64,000 bases of DNA from Prochlorococcus sp. AG-363-N20 (GTDB taxonomy: Bacteria > Cyanobacteriota > Cyanobacteriia > PCC-6307 > Cyanobiaceae). Numbering within the stretch: the stretch's first letter is position 1; each line of letters starts with the position of its first letter. The notes beneath the pieces were generated by a model, which ran no database searches, had not been told where the DNA came from, and worked only from the letters and a program-made list of their open reading frames with translations. Both the position numbers and the translations under genes were made by a program. Location: the NCBI GenBank assembly GCA_003280105.1, contig QCFX01000001.1:62001-126000 (forward strand). Reading direction: 5' to 3'. Positions 25,135-32,373 of the stretch are shown here, one piece after another.

Positions 25135-25410
25135 TTGGCAATCTCAATCACATCACCCTGCCCTGAAAGCACTATCAACGAGTTAGGGATAAAGGAATGG
25201 CCAATATGGACTTGTGATCCAAGTTCATTTCCTTGGACATATAGCGACAAGGAGACTTGTTTAATTCTGGAAGGAGATGTGACGGTGACGCCTAACGAAG
25301 GTCAGCCTGTCAGGTTTGGGGTCGGGGATCTAGTTGTCTTTCCCAAAGGAATGTCTTGTACATGGGAAGTACATAAAGCAGTCCGAAAGCACTATCGTTT
25401 TGGTGACTAG
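25135..25410 (+). CDS. Small cupin protein
   Basis: Ninety-one residues from a TTG start. KEWPIWTCDPSSFPWTY, ETCLILEGDVTVTP, RFGVGDLVVFPKGMSCTWEV and the KHYRF end trace the two cupin motifs of the cupin_3/DUF861 type. The expected metal His in motif 1 is replaced (TYSDKETCLILEG), so a bound metal is uncertain. The start codon is inferred from homology of the opening ITSPCPES segment being in frame; no ATG is available. Confidence 0.75.
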   Translation: MAISITSPCPESTINELGIKEWPIWTCDPSSFPWTYSDKETCLILEGDVTVTPNEGQPVRFGVGDLVVFPKGMSCTWEVHKAVRKHYRFGD

Positions 25411-25429
25411 AAAATCAATGAGCCCCTAA

Positions 25430-25587
25430 GATCGAGGGTTTATTCAAACTTTATTCAAACCGTCCATTTCCGCCCAAACCCCTTGATATGACTGAAATTA
25501 ACTACTGGCTAATGAACAGTTATAAACCAATGATACCAATGGATCTCGGCGATCTCGGTAAATCTATTCTAGCAAAATTCTAGCAAG
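25430..25587 (+). repeat. EVE-start repeat, copy 9
   Basis: The unit runs from a perfect pair (TTTATTCAAAC twice, 25439-25460) to another pair (ATTCTAGCAAA then ATTCTAGCAAG, 25566-25587). ATG at 25488 opens a 31-codon frame, MTEINYWLMNSYKPMIPMDL then GDLGKSILAKF, ending at 25583. The same frame, without indels, is found in copy 12. Confidence 0.9.
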
Positions 25588-25752
25588 CAAATAGGCGAGA
25601 AATATTCAATTTCATCTATCACAAGTTAGATGTCGCTAAAGATGTTCGGTACTACTTAGTTTTCAAGTCACCTCAAGAAGTATTAGGAGCATTGACGTAG
25701 TAATAGTGCTTGTAATGGGCTCTCCATTGGGTTTGTCTTTGGGAGAAATGGC
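25588..25752. other. Spacer after repeat copy 9
   Basis: About 165 nt with no supported gene, adjoining the 3' end of the HNH gene. Confidence 0.35.
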
Positions 25753-26814
25753 TTAATACCTAATTAAATCTCCTTGATACCTGAGGTGATTATCTTCAAA
25801 GTTCTTTTGGAGATTTTCTAGGCGAACTACAAGCTTGTTATATCTTCGTGCTGAAGCAGAATCATCAAGATCAACCAAATCAAGTCTGCAAGTATCTAGA
25901 TATTCCAAAAAGTCTTTTGGTTCACATTTCCCTGCTCCTTTCCAGGAATGGAAATCTGAATGGACATTACCTTCAACTACCAAGATATTTTCATGTAAAT
26001 CAGCCAAGTCTGGCCGAGTATTCCTATCAAACAAATGGTGTCCGTCTAATTTCAGCCTGTTTCCTTGAGTCCTTTTTCTCCCTGTTACCTCACAAGTTTC
26101 TCCTGTTGCTCGTTTTGCAGCTGAAATTGCTTTATCAATATTCTTAGGAGCAGCTTTTAGTCTTTTTATTTCTCTTTTAAAGCAATCTTCCACAACCAAT
26201 CCCACTGCATCCATCCAAGCCGTACGAGCCTTTTTTTTCTTCACAGAGGATTTCTCTCTCATGTTGATTGCCATCCTGGCTATTCCTTTTTGACTCCATA
26301 ACCTTTCTTCTTCTAAAAGCACAAAATGCTTATCTATTTCAAGAGCTTCTGGTCCTTCTGCTGATCCTTCTTTTCGAAGACGGTCCAGAGTGTTTTTGTA
26401 TCCCGTACCATTAGTTTGAAGGATGTAAATAGTGCTTTTCTTAGGAACAAAGGCCAATTCATTTTTAATAATAAAATCCTCAGCAGATTCAACAAATTCT
26501 TGAGTAATTCGACGAGAAACAAGAGTTTTCTTTCTCTTTATCCTTCTTCGAGTTAGAAGCTCTTTAATAAAGTCTAGGAAACCATTTTTATCTTTTTCTA
26601 TATAAGCAGCAATAACTTCAACACCAGCCTCTGTAAATCTCCTAGCACGTCTACTGCGTCTACCATTCCTAGTGACAAATTCAAAATGTTTACCTTCTTT
26701 AAGCTTCCACCTGCCCGTTAGACCTGAATCGAAAGTCCTTACGATCTTATAGAGACTTGGTCTACTAATACCAAGAATAGTTGCAGTTTCTTTGTCAGTA
26801 AGTAGATCCTTCAT
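25753..26814 (-). CDS. HTH plus HNH-endonuclease-like protein
   Basis: A 353-residue protein. The N-terminus LTDKETATILGISRPSLYKI is a helix-turn-helix of the excisionase/MerR-like kind. The middle is basic (KELLTRRRIKRKKTL). At about residues 240-300 are CEVTGRK, LDGHHLFDR, HENILVVEGNVHSDFH: a His-His dyad, an Asn and a final HxxxxFH, the layout of an HNH nuclease fold. The set suggests a sequence-specific DNA nuclease, perhaps homing-like. It is 18 nt downstream of the J-domain gene, so they form a pair between EVE-start copies 9 and 10. Confidence 0.7.
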   Translation of the reverse strand: MKDLLTDKETATILGISRPSLYKIVRTFDSGLTGRWKLKEGKHFEFVTRNGRRSRRARRFTEAGVEVIAAYIEKDKNGFLDFIKELLTRRRIKRKKTLVSRRITQEFVESAEDFIIKNELAFVPKKSTIYILQTNGTGYKNTLDRLRKEGSAEGPEALEIDKHFVLLEEERLWSQKGIARMAINMREKSSVKKKKARTAWMDAVGLVVEDCFKREIKRLKAAPKNIDKAISAAKRATGETCEVTGRKRTQGNRLKLDGHHLFDRNTRPDLADLHENILVVEGNVHSDFHSWKGAGKCEPKDFLEYLDTCRLDLVDLDDSASARRYNKLVVRLENLQKNFEDNHLRYQGDLIRY

Positions 26815-26832
26815 TAGATAATTAAAAGGTCG

Positions 26833-27378
26833 TTAATCCATGAGGGCTATCAAGGAATCCTTCATGATATGTAAACGCTGAAAAACTCTTGGGTCACCGC
26901 CAGTATCTGGATGATGGAGCTTTGCTAAAGCCTTGAAGGCTTTTTTGACATCTTCTTTAGAAGCCGTATTGCTATCCAAACCAAAAATATGCCATGGCCG
27001 ATTGTTTTCTAAAACATCAATTCCGTTAATACATGTTGGCCCAATCCTCCCTGTCTCTTCAGGAGGAACACCGATCCATCTTCTATAGAGCTTCATCCAA
27101 TCTTCTCGGCTTCTTAACGCAAAAGTCTCTCCAGTCATTGACATCATGAATGTCTTGTCTTTTCTCAACTCCAGGGCATTCCTACATCCAAATTTCAGCA
27201 AAACTGCTGACTTGGCTTGCGCTGCAGTCATTGGCGGTTCTGAAAATGGAGCACCGTTAACTTTTTGAGCAAAATCAAAGAGGACTTCATCCGTCCACAA
27301 ATCATCTCTCCTGAGCTGAGTAATCAACTCCATTACTTGAGGTTTAGAAAGTCGCTTGCGCCTTGGTGCCATAACCAA
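26833..27378 (-). CDS. C-terminal J-domain protein paired with the HNH gene
   Basis: A 181-residue protein, very basic at the start (MVMAPRRKRLSKPQVMELI). The last 55 residues form a J domain: PWHIFGLDSNTASKEDVKKA, LAKLHHPDTGGD with the HPD tripeptide, and a closing helix. J domains recruit Hsp70. The first 120 residues match nothing I know. A J domain at the C-terminus next to a nuclease gene, 18 nt apart, suggests chaperone-assisted assembly on DNA, as for phage replication proteins. This is inference. Confidence 0.7.
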   Translation of the reverse strand: MVMAPRRKRLSKPQVMELITQLRRDDLWTDEVLFDFAQKVNGAPFSEPPMTAAQAKSAVLLKFGCRNALELRKDKTFMMSMTGETFALRSREDWMKLYRRWIGVPPEETGRIGPTCINGIDVLENNRPWHIFGLDSNTASKEDVKKAFKALAKLHHPDTGGDPRVFQRLHIMKDSLIALMD

Positions 27379-27509
27379 TTATTAGCAGATCAGCTTTTTT
27401 ATACATTTTATTTTGCCGGGCTCTGAAAAGGCTTTCAGAACAAGGGAGGATAGAACTTGCCACATGATTCTCCCAAAGCACTGCAAAAGCTAAAAGCTCA
27501 AACCAGATA

Positions 27510-27710
27510 ATTGAGTCAAAATGAAAAAAGGGGAATCTTGTACAAATTCCAGCAAAATTCGAGCAAGCCTCTAACCCTCAACTAGCCCTCTAACCTCTTT
27601 TATCGCAATGGCTGAAAAAGATATCTCGTATTGGCTAATGAAAAGTTCCTTTTGAGTGATAGCAAGCGATCTCAGCGAACCAGGAATTTCTATTCAAACT
27701 TTATTCAAAC
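27510..27710 (+). repeat. EVE-start repeat, copy 10 (closest to the intact gene)
   Basis: From GAGTCAAAATG through the pair ATTCCAGCAAA, ATTCGAGCAAG (27546-27567), CCTCTAACCCTCAA and TCTTTTATCGCA to ATG at 27608, this copy follows the true EVE upstream DNA (34474-34601) almost base for base. The frame MAEKDISYWLMKS is identical to the gene, then diverges to a stop. It ends in TCTATTCAAAC then TTTATTCAAAC (27689-27710). Confidence 0.95.
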
Positions 27711-27818
27711 TAGAGAAATGGCAGAAATGAAAGAAGAAAAAATCAGGGATACATAATGAAAATGGTTATCGTTCTCATGTTCTGATATTTTCGTAGGGAG
27801 ATTGTCATTGTTCAAAAA

Positions 27819-28604
27819 ATGAGCCAGACATGGCTGATCTCGGGTTCGCCAGGCTGCGGCAAAACCAGCTGGATACTCAAAACAATGCGAAGCCATCAAG
27901 GCAAATGCGGATATTTGCGACTAGATGGCTATCCCTCTAACGAGCTAGAGCAGGTATCTGACTCAGGAATCGATAAGGCATTTCTCAAGGATCAATTCCC
28001 TGAACTAATAGATCTATCGGGTTCCCATCATGCCTCCAGATCGCAACAAGGCGACCTGCTCACATTGATAGAGCTTCCCCAGTTCCAGGCTCCTCAGCAT
28101 GCAGGCATAACGGGTATGGATCCTCGCGTCAAAAATCAGCTTGAAGCCTTGCAACTTCATCCTGACAGGTATCTCCACTTTGGTCGGGATCCTGAATTAC
28201 CAAACAAAGACACATTGGAATTCAAAAAACTTGAATATTTCAGCCTCAGTCTTAAAGCCAGCGTCTGGGATCCACCCAGTCTGAATACCTTGTGGTTCGA
28301 GCTAGTGAACGGAGCATATGGCGACGTCTATCGAGCTAAGGCCTTGATGAACTTGCCAGATGGTCGCTCTATGTTCTTCAACTGGATCGTGAGTCAAGAA
28401 AGCTCACAGTTCCTTCCACTTGAAGAAATTTCAGCTCCAAATGGCAGGCCTGCCAGCTTATCTGAGCTTGTCGTGCAAGGAAAACATCTTGATGGCTTAC
28501 GTATTCAATCAACGATCGACCTCTGCCTACTAAACGATGCCGTACTTGAGATGCATCAAATGCCTCTTAGGGATCGACAAAAAGAAGCTATTCCCTCAAC
28601 TTAA
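27819..28604 (+). CDS. COG0523/CobW-like P-loop GTPase, divergent
   Basis: A 261-residue protein with a P-loop GSPGCGKT at 9-16 and, in the C-terminal third, GDVYRAKALMNLPDGRSMFF, which fits the CobW C-terminal domain. COG0523 proteins are metal-chaperone GTPases. The usual CxCC metal motif and a clear NKxD are absent, and the protein is shorter than the family (over 300), so nucleotide and metal handling may differ. The gene is richer in GC than its surroundings and forms an operon with the two phosphatase-like genes. It could equally be another P-loop NTPase. Confidence 0.6.
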   Translation: MSQTWLISGSPGCGKTSWILKTMRSHQGKCGYLRLDGYPSNELEQVSDSGIDKAFLKDQFPELIDLSGSHHASRSQQGDLLTLIELPQFQAPQHAGITGMDPRVKNQLEALQLHPDRYLHFGRDPELPNKDTLEFKKLEYFSLSLKASVWDPPSLNTLWFELVNGAYGDVYRAKALMNLPDGRSMFFNWIVSQESSQFLPLEEISAPNGRPASLSELVVQGKHLDGLRIQSTIDLCLLNDAVLEMHQMPLRDRQKEAIPST

Positions 28605-28609
28605 TCGCC

Positions 28610-29425
28610 ATGAATCACGCAATTATCTCCTGTCTACACGCCAATCTCCCTGCAGCGGAAGCTGTCTTGAATGACATTGATAGGCAAGGGATTGACACCA
28701 TTACCTGTCTTGGTGATCTAGTGGGCTATGGCCCCCAGCCCAACGAAGTAGTTGAGCTGATACGAAAGCGTGGTATAGCGACCTGCCAGGGCTGCTGGGA
28801 TGAAGATATCATCGATGGTCTTAATGCCTGCGAGTGCAGCTACCCTTCTCAGCTAGCAGAAAGACGTGGGCACCTGGCCCACCAATGGACAGATGATCAG
28901 CTAACGGACGAAAACAAAAGTTTTTTGGCCAGCCTCCCAACATCATTACGTCGTGATCGACTCCTCTTCGTGCATGGCAGTCCCAACAGTCAGCATGAGT
29001 ATCTTCTGCCGGACATGGATGCATTTGCAGCTCTCGAGCGAGTAGAAACAGCAGGGGCCGATATTCTCTTTTGCGGGCATACTCACCAGCCTTATGTACG
29101 TGAATTGAGAGATGGATCTATTCGTGTACGTTTACAAAATGCCGACCATGGCAACGATCAGGGTGAAGAACTAACCCTGCCGATGCGCAAAATCGTCAAT
29201 GCTGGATCAGTGGGCGAGCCACGTCATGGAAGTACCAATGCCACCTATGTAATTCACAACGATGCAACTGATGAAGTTGAGATAAAAGAGGTGGCCTATG
29301 ACGTTGGTCGAACGTGTCAAGCGATTGTCGAGGCGGGGCTACCGAAAGTCTTCGCATGGCGATTGAGTCATGGTTTTGAATTCGCCGAACAGGCTGAAGA
29401 TGCAAGTCATGTGTGTGAACGATGA
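28610..29425 (+). CDS. Calcineurin-like metallophosphoesterase with Cys-substituted motifs
   Basis: In 271 residues the motifs come in family order: ISCLHAN (5-11), GDLVGYGP (35-42), QGCWDED (60-66), VHGSP (121-125) and GHTHQPYV (156-163). In the standard family the first motif is DxH and the third GN(H/W)D; here Cys8 takes the place of the metal-ligand Asp and Cys62 that of Asn. The fold is safe, the chemistry and the metal are not. It starts 5 nt after the GTPase gene and overlaps the next by 4 nt (ATGA). Confidence 0.75.
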   Translation: MNHAIISCLHANLPAAEAVLNDIDRQGIDTITCLGDLVGYGPQPNEVVELIRKRGIATCQGCWDEDIIDGLNACECSYPSQLAERRGHLAHQWTDDQLTDENKSFLASLPTSLRRDRLLFVHGSPNSQHEYLLPDMDAFAALERVETAGADILFCGHTHQPYVRELRDGSIRVRLQNADHGNDQGEELTLPMRKIVNAGSVGEPRHGSTNATYVIHNDATDEVEIKEVAYDVGRTCQAIVEAGLPKVFAWRLSHGFEFAEQAEDASHVCER

Positions 29426-30135
29426 TTGAAAGATGGGCACTAGTAAGTGGTCTACGCGGAGATCTCGAGACCTATGACCTCATTCAACGGGATCTAAAGA
29501 AGACTCGTGGAGTTACAGCCTTATTTGTCCTTGGAGACCTCGTCGGGCCCGAACGCAACTGTGACGCACTCTTAGATCGACTAAAAAATCCCCATCGCGG
29601 CGATTTAAAACCAGATTGCATCTATGGCTGGTGGGAAGAGCAACTACTTGCAGAGCGTGGGTTTCGTGGTGAACGCAAAGCTGATGCTCTGCGGCTCAGC
29701 CAAGGTGAAGACGCAGTCAGCGCACTGCTAAATACGGTTAATCCTTCTCACCTGAAATGGCTGGCATCACTGCAATTTGGCTTCATTGAACTTGACTGTG
29801 CACTCATCCATGGGAGCTCTTCAGACGTGGGTGACAACCTCACATCTGAAACGTCTCCACTGATCCTCCTTGATCGACTCACCCGTCTCAATGTGAACAG
29901 ACTGTTCACAGCGCGCAGTACTAAACAATTTCATCTTGAACTGACTGGAGGAGGGATCAACTCACAAGTAAAGGATCTGAACGGCAAACGTGAACAACAA
30001 CAGGAAGTTCCCAAGCGAAGCGTGATTGGAATTGGCGCTGGTTTGAATTACACCCTTTATGACATTGGTAGCGATAAAACGCACTTCCTTACCGCCGGCA
30101 GCAAAACAAATCCCAAAGGGAAGGGTTTCGCATAA
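29422..30135 (+). CDS. Degenerate metallophosphoesterase-like protein
   Basis: A 237-residue paralogue of the preceding gene. The same path is visible: ALVSGLRGDLE (for ISDxHGN), LFVLGDLVGPE (intact GD), YGWWEEQ (for GNxDE) and LIHGSSSDVG, but the GHxH motif is lost (ARSTKQFH). Most metal ligands are missing, so it is probably non-catalytic and partners its neighbour. Translation is coupled through an ATGA overlap. Confidence 0.7.
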   Translation: MIERWALVSGLRGDLETYDLIQRDLKKTRGVTALFVLGDLVGPERNCDALLDRLKNPHRGDLKPDCIYGWWEEQLLAERGFRGERKADALRLSQGEDAVSALLNTVNPSHLKWLASLQFGFIELDCALIHGSSSDVGDNLTSETSPLILLDRLTRLNVNRLFTARSTKQFHLELTGGGINSQVKDLNGKREQQQEVPKRSVIGIGAGLNYTLYDIGSDKTHFLTAGSKTNPKGKGFA

Positions 30136-30247
30136 ACCTCGTCATTATTTTGAGAGAGAGATTGCTAGCAACAAATATTGCTCAATGCCATCAAAAGCTC
30201 TATGAATAAAAGAAGCAATACAGAAATTCCTTCATTTAAAAGTCAGA
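30136..30247. other. Spacer, nothing recognised
   Basis: About 110 nt after the phosphatase-like operon. No terminator hairpin stands out before repeat copy 11. Confidence 0.35.
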
Positions 30248-30403
30248 AACCCCTGAGATCGAGAGTTTATTCAAACCGCCTTTTTTCGCCCAAACCCCTT
30301 GATATGACTGAAATTAACTACTGGCTAATGAAAAGTTAAAACCCTTTGATACCAAGGGATTTGGAGGAATGCACTTAACCCATACTAGCAAAATACTAGC
30401 AAG
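30248..30403 (+). repeat. EVE-start repeat, copy 11
   Basis: It has CCCCTGAGATCGAG and a single TTTATTCAAAC (30266-30276), then ATG at 30304 (MTEINYWLMKS, stop, NPLIPRDLEE in phase), and ends with ATACTAGCAAA then ATACTAGCAAG (30382-30403). It marks the right edge of the GTPase/phosphatase block. Confidence 0.9.
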
Positions 30404-30435
30404 CTATTTCTTCCGAGAGATTTAAAAAAGAAACC

Positions 30436-30648
30436 TCAATCGTCATAAACCTTGCAATGAGAATTGGTTGGATGCTCTTCGCATTCTTCATCCCAAAAAT
30501 CTAAATTTGGCTCTTGGTTATTTACCTCTAATTCGAGGCCACATTCCTTAATAGGCACATCAACATCATCGATCGTACAAACGATGTTATCTAGTGATTT
30601 GTTCTTCAATGCATCCCCAAGGATGTCGAATTTTCTTGTTAGTTTCAT
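30436..30648 (-). CDS. Small cysteine-containing protein, FW-EC-HPT family
   Basis: The start at 30648 is fixed by AAAGGAGG 7 nt upstream (an in-frame start at 30666 lacks one). The 70 residues begin MKLTRKFDILGDALKN and end FWDEECEEHPTNSHCKVYDD, related to the 54-residue protein at 18563-18727. Four cysteines in all (IVCTID, KECGLE and two in the tail). It is acidic. The start overlaps the stop of the upstream gene (ATGA). Confidence 0.65.
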   Translation of the reverse strand: MKLTRKFDILGDALKNKSLDNIVCTIDDVDVPIKECGLELEVNNQEPNLDFWDEECEEHPTNSHCKVYDD

Positions 30649-30785
30649 TGAAAACCTCCTTTGCATGCAACTGCAAATTCATGCCAGAACTCCCGGGCAC
30701 CTAGAAAGGCCAAGCATCCAAGAGAAATAACAACAGCTATTGGGAGAATAGATTCAATTAAGTTGAGTCCTTCTTGATAGTTCAT
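30645..30785 (-). CDS. Single-pass membrane microprotein, 46 aa
   Basis: The start at 30785 has CAGGAGG a few bases upstream; longer readings lack one. MNYQEGLNLIESILPIAVVI leads a hydrophobic helix, followed by FLGAREFWHEFAVACKGGF. It overlaps the next gene by 4 nt. The function is unknown. Confidence 0.6.
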   Translation of the reverse strand: MNYQEGLNLIESILPIAVVISLGCLAFLGAREFWHEFAVACKGGFQ

Positions 30786-30957
30786 TACAGACCTCCTGAG
30801 GAAGTTTTGCGAGGGGCTTGCGACCAAAGCCCCCCTAAAGCCAGTCAAAGCATTAACCTTGTATTTATTGCCCATCTAGGCTCTACTTAATTTTTAATTG
30901 TTAATAGCAACAATGTCTATGGTGCTATTACTAAAGTACTTACCCTCAATAATCTAT

Positions 30958-31350
30958 TCATGGAAGCCAAGAACTTGCAGGCAGTGGCATAGAAGATATA
31001 TCTTCTTGATCTTTAATAGAGGAATCCTTTAAATCACAAGCTAAATCACATTCGGTCAATTCTGGGTTAGCGAGGCGATCGAGAATTCTTGTCATGTCTA
31101 CTGCGGAAAGTTCACCATCACTGCTCCACTTCAATGTGGTTTTTCTTTGAGAAGAAACCTTATCAGAAACTTCCGTAATCAAACTATTCTTACCTTCCAA
31201 ATCATCCAAGTATGCCTTGGCAGAATGCAAGTCTCTTGAGTACACACAATGGCCTCTTGAGCATGATCGAAAGATCCGACCAGTATCACCTCTAAAACAA
31301 GTAATTGAACCGCCTTTAGGGCTAACAAGCAAAGGGTTTCTAGTAATCAT
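30958..31350 (-). CDS. Hypothetical protein, 130 aa
   Basis: MITRNPLLVSPKGGSITCFR is followed by IFRSCSRGHCVYSRDLHSAK, a Cys-x3-His-Cys cluster, and an acidic end with CDLACDL. The start at 31350 overlaps the stop of the upstream gene as TGATG. The Cys pattern may bind metal. The family is not recognised. Confidence 0.5.
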   Translation of the reverse strand: MITRNPLLVSPKGGSITCFRGDTGRIFRSCSRGHCVYSRDLHSAKAYLDDLEGKNSLITEVSDKVSSQRKTTLKWSSDGELSAVDMTRILDRLANPELTECDLACDLKDSSIKDQEDISSMPLPASSWLP

Positions 31351-31532
31351 CACTCTTCCTCCTTTGGTAAGCGATTCTTAGCAGCGCGATGATGCTGAAT
31401 TTCAATACATTGAGTTATACAATGTATACTATTATCATTTAAAGAACAGGCAGTAATACATGCAAAATACTCATCGATAGCGTCATGATCGTTGTCGATT
31501 GCATCCATTCGATTAGTCAACTTACTAGTCAT
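31350..31532 (-). CDS. Small twin-CX3C protein, 60 aa
   Basis: The start at 31532 has AAGGAGGTGC upstream, which rules out the longer frame. MTSKLTNRMDAIDNDHDAID precedes FACITACSLNDNSIHCITQC, that is Cys-x3-Cys-x8-Cys-x3-Cys on predicted helices. The pattern recalls two short disulfide-linked or metal-binding helices. It is the first gene of a small minus-strand run. Confidence 0.55.
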   Translation of the reverse strand: MTSKLTNRMDAIDNDHDAIDEYFACITACSLNDNSIHCITQCIEIQHHRAAKNRLPKEEE

Positions 31533-31626
31533 AACTAGCACCTCCTTAATCACGCAGAGAAACTAGCATTGAATCGACAATTGCGACCTCTCTCCTACAA
31601 AATATAAAGTACCTATTTAGCATTTA

Positions 31627-31782
31627 ATGGCTAAGAATAAGGACTTAACTAGTACATCTTATTTGCAATTAAATAACAAAACTGACCCTTCTTTGATCCT
31701 CACGGAAGAAAGAAAGGTCAGTCTTAATTTGCGTTATTTAGGGAAGCTTTTTGCTATTAATCGCCTGGGGCCAAGTTTCTAG
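31627..31782 (+). CDS. Candidate small protein, 51 aa
   Basis: The + strand frame starts MAKNKDLTSTSYLQLNNKTD and continues LTEERKVSLNLRYLGKLFAI. It is balanced in composition and the longest open frame of the 31533-32373 gap. An imperfect inverted repeat (ACTGACC to GGTCAGT, 31681-31722) lies inside it. No family is recognised. Confidence 0.4.
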   Translation: MAKNKDLTSTSYLQLNNKTDPSLILTEERKVSLNLRYLGKLFAINRLGPSF

Positions 31783-32130
31783 GTGTAAGGCTGATAAGAC
31801 TCCATTTAGGGCACCTAAACGGTGCAGAGGAGTGTCACCAATGTTTTAAAGAACATCTATGACCAGCCCACTTATAAAATGAGACTGTTGGAGCAGGGAC
31901 CGCAAGTCAATTCGCTTCTGTTTGATACTCAGGTGGAGTGTCGATCATTAATCCCTCCGTGCGACTTAGAATGATTTTGTAGCAACCGATACATTATTGC
32001 AATCCGTTTTAATGCTTATTCCTCGCCCAATCACTGCTAAGCAAAAACAAATAAAGGCTGGTCTTGGTGCATACGCCAGAATGAGAACAGGCTGGATGAT
32101 TCTCTAGTCCCTAAAAGCGGCAGTAGTTCC
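31783..32130. other. Spacer with one micro-ORF
   Basis: A 31-codon frame (MLIPRPITAKQKQIKAGLGA) lies at 32012-32107 on the + strand and is doubtful. The rest shows only fragments, with slightly higher GC around 31770-31850. No RNA gene is recognised. Confidence 0.3.
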
Positions 32131-32275
32131 ACACCAGCAAAATACTAGCAAGCATTTTCGCCCAAACCCCTTGATATGGCTGAAATTAACTACTGGCTAA
32201 TGAACAGTTATAAGCCAATGATACCAATGGATCTGAGCGATCCTCGTGAATCTATTCTAGCAAAATTCTAGCAAT
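32131..32275 (+). repeat. EVE-start repeat, copy 12
   Basis: ACACCAGCAAA then ATACTAGCAAG (32131-32152) precede ATG at 32176; ATTCTAGCAAA then ATTCTAGCAAT (32254-32275) close the unit. The 31-codon frame MAEINYWLMNSYKPMIPMDL then SDPRESILAKF is open and aligns without gaps with copy 9. Confidence 0.9.
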
Positions 32276-32373
32276 AACTTCTTCTATATCGATTGGCATC
32301 AAAAGCTTCGGAGAACAAGTAAAAAGTAAAGCCCTAATATTGAATCATTGAAAAGGACCCATCAAAACTTTAA

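Noticed and set aside
31681-31722. Inverted repeat ACTGACC...GGTCAGT as a terminator
   Set aside because: The stem is interrupted, has a long loop and no T-run follows; it lies inside a plausible 51-codon frame.
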